A stretch of DNA of 40,924 nt from Alphaproteobacteria bacterium (lineage in GTDB: Bacteria > Pseudomonadota > Alphaproteobacteria > ATCC43930 > CGMCC-115725): NCBI GenBank assembly GCA_030041335.1, contig JASHOB010000073.1, forward strand, positions 1-40,924, given 5' to 3'. This document shows, one piece after another, positions 7,411-15,472 of this stretch (positions are counted from its first letter, which is position 1; every line of letters begins with the position of its first letter). A program made the translations under genes and the position numbers. The notes under the pieces are model-generated. The model ran no database searches. It was given only the letters and a program-made list of their open reading frames with translations, and was not told where the DNA came from.

Positions 7411-8946
7411 ATGACCCTGGGCGAGCTGCTGCGCAGGCGCGCGGCCGTACACCCCGATCGCGACGCGATCATCGTCGGCGACGAACGGATCAGCTATCGC
7501 GAGACTGACCGCCGCGCGAACCGCGTGGCCAACGGTTTGCTCGCCGCCGGGATGAAGCCTGGCGCCCGGATCGCATTGCTCGACAAGAACGACGCCAACT
7601 ATCTCGAGCTGCAATTCGGCTGCGCCAAGGCAGGCATGGTTCTGGTGCCGATCAACTGGCGCCTGGCGCCGCCTGAGGTTCGGTTCATCGTGAAGGATGC
7701 AGAGAGCGCGATGCTGCTCTACGGGCCGGACTTCGCGTCGATCGTCGACGCGATCAAGGGCGAGCTCGGCAATATTCCGCTGATGCCGCTCGGCGTAACA
7801 AGTCGCGACGGCTATGCCGCTTGGCGCGACCGGCAATCGGACGCCGAGCCGCAAACAGGCACGACGCCGGACGATACGGTGCTTCAGCTCTACACTAGCG
7901 GCACCACCGGTCGCGCCAAGGGCGTGCAGCTGTGCGCACGGGGGCTGCTCGTTAGCATACCGGCCCTAGAGCAGATCGGCGTATCCCGGGACGACGACAT
8001 CTATCTCCTGCCGATGCCGTTCTTCCACATCGGCGGCAGCGCCATGGCCATTCTGGCGATCGCGACTGGCTGCCCTAGCGTCGTCATCCGCGATCTTGAT
8101 CCGAGGGTGCTGCTCGAGGCGATCGCGACGCATCGTGTGTCCATCATGTTCCTGGTTCCTGCGGTGATCCTTTTCATGCTCAACGTGCCGAGCGTCAGCG
8201 AGATCGATCTGTCGAGCCTGCGCCTCATCCTCTATGGCGGCAGTCCGATCCCCGTGGCACTGTTGAAGCGCGCGATGGCGGTGTTCAAATGCGGCTTCGG
8301 CCAATGCTACGGCATGACTGAGGCCCACGGCACCATCACCTATCTCAGCACCGAGGACCACGACCCGGACAATGCCGCGCGCCTCAAGTCCTGCGGCCGC
8401 GCCATACCCGATGTCGAGATGCGGGTTGTGGACGCGAACGGCGTGGAAGTGCCCGACGGCACCGTCGGCGAAATCGTATGCCGCACGGTCAAAGTGATGT
8501 CGGGCTATTGGCACCGGCCGGAGGAGAATGCCCGAGCCATCCGCGCGGGCTGGTTCCATACCGGCGACGCTGGCTATCGCGATGCCGCCGGCTTCTACTA
8601 CATCCATGATCGCGTGAAGGACATGATCGTGTCGGGCGGTGAAAACATTTATCCGGCCGAAGTGGAAAATGCGCTCTACGGCCATCCCGCAATCCAGGAT
8701 GTCGCGGTGATCGGCGTGCCCGATGATCAGTGGGGCGAATCGGTCAAAGCGTGCGTCGTGCTAAAGCCAGGCGCGACCGCGACCGCCGACGAACTGGTCG
8801 CGTTCGCCCGCACGCGCATCGGCGGTTTCAAGGTGCCACGCTCGGTCGATTTCACGAACGAGCTGCCGCGCAATGCGACCGGTAAATTCTTGAAGCGGAT
8901 TTTGCGCGAGCCTTATTGGCGGGGCCGTGACCGGCAAGTGAATTAG
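7411..8946 (+). CDS. Acyl-CoA synthetase (AMP-forming, class I ANL family)
   Basis: This activates a carboxylic acid to acyl-AMP and then acyl-CoA. It has the ordered ANL motifs: LQLYTSGTTGRAKGVQL (phosphate-binding loop), FGQCYGMTE, GWFHTGDAGYRD, then DRVKDMIVSGGENIYPAEVE at the hinge, and LPRNATGKFLKR with the catalytic Lys near the end. Length from the ATG at 7411 is 511 aa, normal for medium/long-chain fatty acyl or aryl acid ligases. In-frame GTG codons at 7351 and 7399 are alternatives; GGAGG at about 7392-7396 is far from the ATG and too close to GTG 7399, so the start is not settled. MTLGELLRRRA is a typical family N terminus. The substrate cannot be told from sequence. It stands alone, intact, between decayed regions. 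Confidence 0.93.
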   Translation: MTLGELLRRRAAVHPDRDAIIVGDERISYRETDRRANRVANGLLAAGMKPGARIALLDKNDANYLELQFGCAKAGMVLVPINWRLAPPEVRFIVKDAESAMLLYGPDFASIVDAIKGELGNIPLMPLGVTSRDGYAAWRDRQSDAEPQTGTTPDDTVLQLYTSGTTGRAKGVQLCARGLLVSIPALEQIGVSRDDDIYLLPMPFFHIGGSAMAILAIATGCPSVVIRDLDPRVLLEAIATHRVSIMFLVPAVILFMLNVPSVSEIDLSSLRLILYGGSPIPVALLKRAMAVFKCGFGQCYGMTEAHGTITYLSTEDHDPDNAARLKSCGRAIPDVEMRVVDANGVEVPDGTVGEIVCRTVKVMSGYWHRPEENARAIRAGWFHTGDAGYRDAAGFYYIHDRVKDMIVSGGENIYPAEVENALYGHPAIQDVAVIGVPDDQWGESVKACVVLKPGATATADELVAFARTRIGGFKVPRSVDFTNELPRNATGKFLKRILREPYWRGRDRQVN

Positions 8947-9411
8947 ACTCTAGCTTCTTCACTTTCCGCCATCGGATAGACCCATCGTTGGGACGCATGT
9001 TAGGGTCGTAGGCACCCGGCTCGACAACGCGAACAGCGCCGCGATTGGCAGCGATGTCCTCATGTTGTCGTGGCGATCCGGTTTGAGGTCCTGACGTTGA
9101 CCTATCGCTTAGCCGCCCTGATGGGCAACGAGATCTCGGGCGATTTGGCGCCGCGGCGATTGGTTATGCCCTTTCCCGCGCATTGAGCGACCGCAGGGCG
9201 CTGCCGGCCACCCGAACTCGGTCCGCCGATGCAGCAGCCATACTCGTTACCGGACCTCGTACTATCGCACGGGCTCGTCGCCCCAATGCGGGCAGCCGAC
9301 GATCAGATTCAGTTCAGCGCGGGTGGGAATGACCCGTTGCCGTTCGAAGCCCCATCGTGAACCAGAACTCGCCGTGCTTTGCAGCTGCCATCGACCCTCC
9401 GAGGAATAAAG
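8947..9411. other. Intergenic region with probable gene debris
   Basis: No intact gene. On the minus strand, one frame downstream of the cyclase fragment at 9412-9522 reads RVIPTRAELNLIVGCPHWGDEPV before meeting stops; it looks like protein-coding debris but I cannot name it. An imperfect inverted repeat AAGTGAA/TTCACTT just after the synthetase stop might act as a weak terminator. Confidence 0.35.
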
Positions 9412-9522
9412 TCACCGTGTCGCGTGCAACCGAGCGACGGTTTGCGCCACGACAGCCGGCAGCCGCGAATAGTCGGCGACATCGGCCGGGAGAATCGCGG
9501 TGGGCTTCTGCGTGTCGCTCAT
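9412..9522 (-). pseudogene. N-terminal fragment of a second class III adenylate cyclase
   Basis: The ATG at 9520-9522, preceded by GGGGGAG, opens 36 codons that begin MSDTQKPTAILPADVADYSRL and end in ARLHATR before TGA. Compare the cyclase at 1200: MSETRKLAAILAADVVGFSRL and LARLRALR. Both share the MS(E/D)T(R/Q)K start, the AxILxADV core with the metal-binding Asp, and the RLxA(L/T)R end. The insertion/deletion pattern between the two blocks and the early stop show decay. No downstream cyclase blocks (KRTGDG, GIHLGD) are found in the 450 bases that follow, so the rest was deleted or replaced. Confidence 0.6.
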
Positions 9523-9763
9523 CGCTCCCCCACCGTTCATCTGCGCCAGCGTCCCCAAGTATGACAGAACTCCAAGATCAATACGCCTTCGAAGCCGGCT
9601 CCGCCGAAGTCGACTGACGCGCCGGGTCGGCCCGAATGGCCGTTATCTCCCGTTGCTCATGCATTGAAAAAGAATCCCGAATTTAGTGCGCCGCATTTTC
9701 CCCTAATTCGAGAGCCGCAGCAAAACCCTCCCGCTCGCCGGCGCCAGCAGGTAGATTGGCATC

Positions 9764-10756
9764 ATGTCTCGCCTTCATCTGACTCTGGCCTGCTGGAACT
9801 ACGATCGCACCCGCGCCCTGTTCGACGGCGAGGTGCAGCCCGATGGTATCGACCTGACCTGCCTCGATCTTCCGGTCGAAGAGACGTTTTTTCGCATGTT
9901 GCGGCACCGCGAGTTTGACGCGGCGGAGATGTCCCTGTCGTCCTATACTCTGTCCCGCGCTGCAACGGTCCCGGCCTTCATCGCGATCCCGGCTTTTGTC
10001 TCGCGCTGTTTCCGACATGGCAGCATCTTCGTCTCGGCCAAAAGCGGCATCGGCAAACCGGCCGACCTGGCCGGCAAGCGCGTCGGCGTGCCCGAGTATC
10101 AAATGACGGCGCCAGTCTGGATCCGTGGCATTCTGCAGGACGAGCACGGGGTCTCGCCCGATAGTGTCGAGTACCTCTGTGGGGGCGAAGAAGAGACCGG
10201 TCGTGACGAAAAGATCGCCCTCAACCTACCGCAACGATTTTCGCTGCGATCGATCGGGCCTGATCAAACATTGTCGCAGATGCTCGCCGAAGGCGCGATC
10301 GACGCGCTCCATACGGCCCGGGCGCCTTCGACGTTCTTGACGCGACCGGACGCGGTTCGCCGTCTCTTCCCGAACTACGGCGCGGTCGAGCGCGACTATT
10401 ATCGCAGGACCAAGATCTTCCCGATCATGCACGTCGTGGTGATCCGGCGCGACGTTTACGAAGCAAATCCGTGGGTGGCTCAGTCGCTCTTCACGGCGTT
10501 TGTCCGCGCACAACGCGTAGCCTACGACGACATGACGATCTCAGCCGCGCTCAAGACCATGTTGCCGTGGCAATTGGAAGCGGTAGACGAAGCGCGGCAA
10601 CTGATGGGACCCGATTGGTGGTCCTACGGCTTGGCGCCGAACCGACATGTGCTCGCCACGTTCCTGCGTTATCACCATGAGCAGGGTCTGTCGCCGCGAC
10701 GCTTCGAGCCCGAGGAACTGTTCGCGCCGGAAACGCTCGAGAGCTTCAAGATTTGA
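9764..10756 (+). CDS. 4,5-dihydroxyphthalate decarboxylase-like protein
   Basis: A 330-aa protein of the family typified by phthalate-pathway 4,5-dihydroxyphthalate decarboxylase, which has a periplasmic-binding-protein-like fold. Recognisable blocks are the N-terminal ACWNYDRTRALFDGEV, GIDLTCLDLPVEETFFRM, FDAAEMSLSSY, IPAFVSRCFRHGSIFV, GKRVGVPEYQMTAPVWIRGIL and the C-terminal PNRHVLATFLRYHHEQGL. The length is typical. There is no signal peptide, which argues for a cytoplasmic enzyme and not a transporter component. No other phthalate-pathway gene is near, so the true substrate may differ; many members are annotated only as ABC substrate-binding-like proteins. Confidence 0.85.
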   Translation: MSRLHLTLACWNYDRTRALFDGEVQPDGIDLTCLDLPVEETFFRMLRHREFDAAEMSLSSYTLSRAATVPAFIAIPAFVSRCFRHGSIFVSAKSGIGKPADLAGKRVGVPEYQMTAPVWIRGILQDEHGVSPDSVEYLCGGEEETGRDEKIALNLPQRFSLRSIGPDQTLSQMLAEGAIDALHTARAPSTFLTRPDAVRRLFPNYGAVERDYYRRTKIFPIMHVVVIRRDVYEANPWVAQSLFTAFVRAQRVAYDDMTISAALKTMLPWQLEAVDEARQLMGPDWWSYGLAPNRHVLATFLRYHHEQGLSPRRFEPEELFAPETLESFKI

Positions 10757-10927
10757 GGGTCGGATGTCCGGCCCTGGCGTTCCTGTCTTTTTCAGCAAAG
10801 GCGGACGCGAGATTCGGTGATCAAGCAGCGCTTCGCACCGCTCGCGAAGCCAAGGCATGTCTCCGCGGCCGCCGGCCAGGAGATATCGGTTCGCGATGAC
10901 AGCGGCGATCCGTTCCAATAACGGTTA

Positions 10928-11977
10928 TCAAAGCTCTTTAGGCAAGAACTCGGCAACCCTCGCCACGCGGTTGGTCCGCATGGCGTTGTAGAGGGCTTCG
11001 CCAACTGCAAGGATTCGCAAGCCTTCGTGCGCCGGAGTCGTCGGCTCCCCCTGGCCGTTGATCGCGCGGTTGAATTGCTCGACCTCGAGACGGAAGCATT
11101 CGGAGGCGGCAAAACGCCGGGCCGCAGCGCCGGTCTCATTGACGAGGATCAGGCTCGGGGTCGGGTCCTCGCCGGCGCCGGTCAGATAGGCGAACGAATT
11201 CTCGATGATCAGGGTACCGATCGTACCGTGTATCTCGAATGGACGACGAGCGAACGGGGTCGCGAAGCTCGCGGCAGCGTAGCCAATCGTGCCTTTCGAG
11301 AGCTTAAGCACCATGCCGCAAACCTGGTCGTTGGGCGGATCGTCCCGCGATGCGTCGGTAAAAATTGAAACCTCCTCGATCTGTTGTCCTATCAGGTAGG
11401 CAAGCGTGTCATGGGCGTGGTCGCCAATGCTCAAAGCGATGCCGCCGTACCGCATCTTGGGATCGGCCCGCCAATTGGTCGTCGGCGATGCCGGCCGCGG
11501 CATCGTTAAGCGAAGGGGGATTTGAACGTACACCAACTTAACCTCGCCAATTTCGCCTTGCAGAATCATACGCCGTGCTTCTTGGTGCACCGCCTCGTGC
11601 CGTTGATTGAACACGACGCCCAGTTTGACGCCACGGGTACGGCACGCCACGATCGCGTCGACGCATTCCCTTACCGACATCGCCAACGGCTTCTCGATGA
11701 GGGCATGTTTGCCGGCCGCCGCGCTCGCGATTGCATGCTGCACATGGAGCCCGTCCGGGGTTGCATCGTAGATGGCGTCAACATGACGATCGCGAAGGAC
11801 CTCCGCCAGGGACGTGTAAACCGAAGCGATTTCATGCTTTTGCGCGAAGGCTTCGCCACGTGTCCGGTCGCGGCTCATAACCGCAATGAGCTCCGTGTCT
11901 CCAGCGCGTTTCATTTGCGGCACGACGAATCTGTCCGCGTGCCTGCCCGGGCCTAGCAGGGCCCAACGGATTGTCAT
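10928..11977 (-). CDS. Gfo/Idh/MocA family oxidoreductase
   Basis: An NAD(P)-dependent dehydrogenase of sugars or related polyols. The start chosen is the ATG at 11975-11977, with AGAGGA upstream; it places the Rossmann motif at the very start (TIRWALLGPGRHADRF). The longer frame from 12055 adds 26 unrelated residues. The catalytic block appears as ALIEKPLAMS, the family's EKP motif, and the second-domain beta sheet follows (KLGVVFNQRHEAVHQEAR). Length 349 aa is normal. It converges with the decarboxylase-like gene and diverges from the dienelactone hydrolase gene. The substrate is unknown. Confidence 0.9.
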   Translation of the reverse strand: MTIRWALLGPGRHADRFVVPQMKRAGDTELIAVMSRDRTRGEAFAQKHEIASVYTSLAEVLRDRHVDAIYDATPDGLHVQHAIASAAAGKHALIEKPLAMSVRECVDAIVACRTRGVKLGVVFNQRHEAVHQEARRMILQGEIGEVKLVYVQIPLRLTMPRPASPTTNWRADPKMRYGGIALSIGDHAHDTLAYLIGQQIEEVSIFTDASRDDPPNDQVCGMVLKLSKGTIGYAAASFATPFARRPFEIHGTIGTLIIENSFAYLTGAGEDPTPSLILVNETGAAARRFAASECFRLEVEQFNRAINGQGEPTTPAHEGLRILAVGEALYNAMRTNRVARVAEFLPKEL

Positions 11978-12136
11978 GGGGAATCCTCTTGCCTTGGTGA
12001 CCGACCTATCTGCGCACAAGCGCAGCGCATCGCGCAAGGGACGCCGCGTCCACATTGCGCGCCGAGCAAGAAGGCGAGATGATCGGTTCGGGCAGCTATT
12101 CGGCCGTCACGTTTGAAATGAGAAGGAGTAGCGGAT

Positions 12137-12883
12137 ATGGCCTATGAAGGCATGATCGCCGAGACGATTTCGATCAACGGCCACCAGAATGAACGGATCT
12201 CCGCCTACCTCGCGCGGCCACTGGGCCCAGGGCCCTTCCCCGGCATTGTGCTGATTCACCACATGCCCGGATGGGATGAGTGGTATCGCGAGGCCACCCG
12301 CAAGTTTGCCCATCATGGCTACGCCGCCATCAGCCATAACCTGTTCCACCGCGCCGGCGAGGGCAAGGCCGATGACGTCGCCGCCAAGGTACGGGCCGAG
12401 GGCGGTGTCGCGGACGCCCAGGTGATCGGCGACACAGAGGGTGCGGTACAATGGTTGCGTGCCCAGCCTTATCTCAACGGCAAGATTGGGGTCATAGGCA
12501 GTTGCTCAGGGGGACGGCAGGCGTTTTTGTATGCATGCCATACCAAGAGCATCGATGCTGTCGTCGATCTTTGGGGCGGACGCGTCGTTATGGCCAAGGA
12601 AGAGCTCACCCCGAAGCAGCCAACGGCTCCGATTGAGTTTACCAAGAATCTCTCCTGTCCGCTGCTCGGTCTCTTCGGCAACGAGGATCGAGCGCCAACG
12701 CCGGAACAGGTGAACCAGCATGAAGCGGAGTTGAAAAAGTACGGTAAACAATACGAGTTTCACCGCTACGATGGTGCGGGGCATGGTTTTTTCTATTATG
12801 ACCGCCCGATGTATCGCGTCGAGCAAGCGCTCGACGGCTGGCAAAGGGTATTCACGTTCTTGGGCAAGCAATTGAGCGCGTGA
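12137..12883 (+). CDS. Dienelactone hydrolase family protein
   Basis: An alpha/beta hydrolase of 248 aa with a cysteine nucleophile in GSCSGG (Cys123), the acid residue in NEDRAP (Asp184) and the histidine in GAGHGFF (His216). This Cys-Asp-His triad is that of carboxymethylenebutenolidase, which opens dienelactones in chlorocatechol and related ring-cleavage routes. An AGAAGGAG ribosome binding site precedes the ATG. No ring-cleavage dioxygenase is near, so the natural substrate is open. The DUF6295-type gene starts six bases after its stop and is probably co-translated. Confidence 0.92.
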   Translation: MAYEGMIAETISINGHQNERISAYLARPLGPGPFPGIVLIHHMPGWDEWYREATRKFAHHGYAAISHNLFHRAGEGKADDVAAKVRAEGGVADAQVIGDTEGAVQWLRAQPYLNGKIGVIGSCSGGRQAFLYACHTKSIDAVVDLWGGRVVMAKEELTPKQPTAPIEFTKNLSCPLLGLFGNEDRAPTPEQVNQHEAELKKYGKQYEFHRYDGAGHGFFYYDRPMYRVEQALDGWQRVFTFLGKQLSA

Positions 12884-12888
12884 GCCGG

Positions 12889-13203
12889 ATGTGCACCTCC
12901 ATCGTCGAGATCGTTGGCGTGGAAGGCGCCGGCAAGAGCGTCGAGGGCTGGATCAGCCTGACCCATGCCGTTGTGTCCTACGACCACCCGCACCACGCCT
13001 TGCTGGAAGAAGCTGTCGCCATCGACTTCGTTAATTCTACTCATGGGCCGGGCACCCGGGTCGCGGTTGAGCTTACGCTCCAGTCGGCGAAGCAGCTCAG
13101 CGATGCACTCGCACGCACCATTGTGGCCGCCGAAATCGAGGAACGCGCGCGCTCGCAAAGACAATCATCGCCGGTTCCAGGCGCAGCCAAACACGGCACC
13201 TAA
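12889..13203 (+). CDS. DUF6295-like small protein
   Basis: A 104-aa protein starting at the ATG at 12889 (MCTSIVEIVGVEGAGKSVEGW). This start matches the family's habitual MCT opening better than the GTG nine bases upstream that overlaps the hydrolase stop. The core reads ISLTHAVVSYDHPHHALLEEA then IDFVNSTHGPGTRVAVELT, which I recall from DUF6295 proteins of unknown function. The last 25 residues are polar and likely disordered. The close spacing behind the dienelactone hydrolase suggests a two-gene operon. No catalytic residues can be named. Confidence 0.8.
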   Translation: MCTSIVEIVGVEGAGKSVEGWISLTHAVVSYDHPHHALLEEAVAIDFVNSTHGPGTRVAVELTLQSAKQLSDALARTIVAAEIEERARSQRQSSPVPGAAKHGT

Positions 13204-13535
13204 GCGTCGAACCTGACGACGGTTGCCGACTCTTGCACGGGACAGGCGCTCACTTGAGCCGGACGCCCGCCCCGACGGAATTTTTGCGGCTCACGGGCAG
13301 CACGAGTGGTCGATCTTGACGGTTTCGGAGGCGCGTTGGTGATCTCGCGCCGTTCTCTCTCTCCACAGGATGCGGCGTAACGCCCTTACCAGCGCAAGTG
13401 TTCACTTGCGCCGATCTGTCGTGAAGTACGGGACACGGGTCGTTGCATTGGTTGTCGACCGGAGCAGCAATTGGCATTGGACTCATGAGCAGGCCGTTGG
13501 CTCGGCAAAGAGACCGCCGCGTTAAATCGCTACTC
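13204..13535. other. Convergent intergenic region
   Basis: About 330 bases between convergent genes without a recognised gene. It contains the 20-base palindrome at 13392-13411, listed separately. The open frames present have no family motif. Confidence 0.45.
13392..13411. repeat. 20-base palindrome
   Basis: GCGCAAGTG TT CACTTGCGC is a perfect 9-base inverted repeat around two central bases. Such compact symmetry suits a dimeric repressor operator more than a terminator, because the two-base loop is too tight and no T run follows. It lies between two convergent genes and not at an obvious promoter, so its role is unclear. Confidence 0.4.
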
Positions 13536-13844
13536 TCACTTCGCCTCGACCACCGTTTGTATCCGCGCATTCACTCGCTTCAAGGCGCGGGCATACACCT
13601 GCTTCTTCGCAGCCAATCCGCGTTCGCTGCCAAGTCCTTCGCCGACACCTCCCTTGCCGCGGCGGGCACGACGGAGGTCCCTGATCAGGTCGCGCGCCCG
13701 ATCGCGACGTGCCCGCAAGAAACGAGCGAGCTCAACGAGCTCTGAGTGTGTCCATTCTGCCAGCGCCGGATAGTGACTCCGTCGTACCGGATCGAGTTCA
13801 TCTTCCGCTAGCAGTCGCCTCTCTGCGGAAAATTCGACACCCAT
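13536..13844 (-). CDS. Small basic helical protein, 102 aa
   Basis: The start is the ATG at 13842-13844 with GGAG eight bases upstream, giving MGVEFSAERRLLAEDELDPV. The protein is rich in Arg and Ala with an obvious heptad-like helical stretch (LVELARFLRARRDRARDL, then IRDLRRARRGKGG) and a second helix near the end (VYARALKRVNARI). It has no Cys in the mature part, no signal peptide and no membrane segment. The charge pattern suggests nucleic-acid or membrane-surface binding, but this is only inference. I recall similar short hypotheticals in Rhizobiales without a named family. It sits downstream of the CoxE/MoxR pair on the same strand, separated by 330 bases. Confidence 0.65.
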   Translation of the reverse strand: MGVEFSAERRLLAEDELDPVRRSHYPALAEWTHSELVELARFLRARRDRARDLIRDLRRARRGKGGVGEGLGSERGLAAKKQVYARALKRVNARIQTVVEAK

Positions 13845-14172
13845 TGCACATGCTCCATTGCTAAGAAAACGATAGCACGTGATCTCCGCCTTCTCCATCA
13901 GCATCGCCAAAAGCCAAACCCAGTGCGGTCTGACGCGGCCCAAGGGGTTTTCAAGGTCGAATGATCCAACCTTTGTTTCATCACCTCTGGGCCGACGCTA
14001 CCGGGACGAGGGCGGCGAGGTTGCTGATGCAACTAACCGTTTCACGGGCACCTCTATGGCCTGAAAACCCGCAGAAAACCGCCATTCTTCGCGGATGGAA
14101 GAGAACTCGCGGTCGCAGCGAAGATCCCAAGGCGGCTCCAGGATTGCCTTGCGTGCGACAAGAAAACGGCGA
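13845..14172. other. Gap between CoxE-like gene and the 102-aa gene
   Basis: About 330 bases with no supported gene. A minus-strand frame runs from inside the CoxE-like gene to 13998 but is in a different phase from it and has no motif. Confidence 0.4.
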
Positions 14173-15369
14173 TCACCTGGCCAGGTCCCGCATCGCGCGA
14201 TCAAGGCCGTCGAGCGTCAGCGGATACATCCGCCCTTCCATCTTATCGCGCACCAGTTCGATCGAGCTCATGCCGTCCCAGAATTGCTCGGGTACGGGGT
14301 TGAGCCATGCGGCCTTCGGGTAGGTGGTCGTCAGACGCTGCAGCCAGATATCGCCAGCTTCTTCGTTCCAATGCTCAACTGAACCGCCGGGCTGTGTAAT
14401 CTCGTAGGGTCCCATGCTGGCATCGCCGACAAAGATCAGCTTGTAGCTTGAATCGTAGGTATGCATGACCTCGAAGGTTGGCGTCTTATCGACATGCCGC
14501 CGATGGGCGTCGCGCCATAGGGATTCGTAGGGACAATTGTGGAAATAGAAGCTTTCGAGATGCTTGAACTCCGCGCGCGCCGCCGAGAACAGTTCCTGGC
14601 AAGTGCGGACATGGCCGCTCATCGAGCCGCCGATATCGAGCAGCAGCAGCACTTTCACCGCGTTGTGCCGCTCCGGCACGAGCTTCAAATCGAGCCAACC
14701 GGCGTTCCTCGCCGTCGAGCGGATCGTGTCATCGAGATCGAGTTCGTCAGCAGCGCCCTCGCGCGCGAAGCGGCGTAGTCGGCGCAACGCCAGCTTCATG
14801 TTGCGCGTCCCAAGCTCAACCTGGTCGTCGAGGTTGCGGAACTCCCGTTTCTCCCAGACCTTGACCGCTGTGCCGTGTCCCTGCCGGCCGCCCTCCTGTT
14901 CGTTGCGCTGCTCGCCGAGACGCATCCCTTCAGGATTGTAGCCGTGATTGCCCAAGGGCGAAGTTCCCCCCGTGCCGATCCATTTCTTGCCACCCTCATG
15001 CCGGCCGCTCTGTTCCGCGAGGCGGCGTTTCAGCAGCTCCATCAGTTTGTCGATGCCACCGAGCGCTTTGATGGCGTTCTTTTCCTCCTCTGTCAGGAGC
15101 CGCTCCATCAATGCCTTGAGCCAATCCTCCGGAACCGCGTCAACCGCGTCGGGCGGCATCTCCAATCCCTTGAAAACGTGGCCGAAAACGCGGTCAAACT
15201 TATCGAGATTGCGCTCGTCCTTCACCAGAATGGCGCGCGACAGGTAGTAGAATTCCTCGACATTGCAATCGGCGAGCCGCTTGTCCATCGCTTCGATCAG
15301 CGTCAGGTATTCGCGAAGGCTTACCGGCACCTCGGCTTGTCGCAGTTCGAGGAAAAAATTGGCGAACAC
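14173..15369 (-). CDS. CoxE-like VWA domain protein
   Basis: A 398-aa protein with a GTG start preceded by AAGGAGTGACGC. The N-terminal half is helical (FFLELRQAEVPVSLREYLTL, the DUF58/CoxE-type lead found in proteins that partner MoxR ATPases). The C-terminal half is a von Willebrand A domain whose metal site reads LLLLDIGGSMS (Asp245), a variant of the usual DVSGSM. The linker is Gly/Gln/Glu-rich and contains basic helices. It lies directly downstream of moxR on the same strand, a widespread pairing in which the AAA+ ATPase and VWA protein act together as a chaperone-like unit in cofactor insertion or complex assembly. No CO dehydrogenase genes are nearby, so the client is unknown. Confidence 0.9.
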   Translation of the reverse strand: MFANFFLELRQAEVPVSLREYLTLIEAMDKRLADCNVEEFYYLSRAILVKDERNLDKFDRVFGHVFKGLEMPPDAVDAVPEDWLKALMERLLTEEEKNAIKALGGIDKLMELLKRRLAEQSGRHEGGKKWIGTGGTSPLGNHGYNPEGMRLGEQRNEQEGGRQGHGTAVKVWEKREFRNLDDQVELGTRNMKLALRRLRRFAREGAADELDLDDTIRSTARNAGWLDLKLVPERHNAVKVLLLLDIGGSMSGHVRTCQELFSAARAEFKHLESFYFHNCPYESLWRDAHRRHVDKTPTFEVMHTYDSSYKLIFVGDASMGPYEITQPGGSVEHWNEEAGDIWLQRLTTTYPKAAWLNPVPEQFWDGMSSIELVRDKMEGRMYPLTLDGLDRAMRDLAR

Positions 15370-15472
15370 GCGTCACTCCTTCGCAAATGATGACCAGTTT
15401 CGGCAGTTCTGACGCCGCCTACGTCGCTGCCCTTGCTCGGTCAGGCATTTTCTGGGGTCCGCCGAGACACCA

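Noticed and set aside
7966-8685. Minus-strand frame of 239 codons inside the acyl-CoA synthetase
   Set aside because: Antisense to conserved ANL motifs; His/Asp/Ala-rich with no domain.
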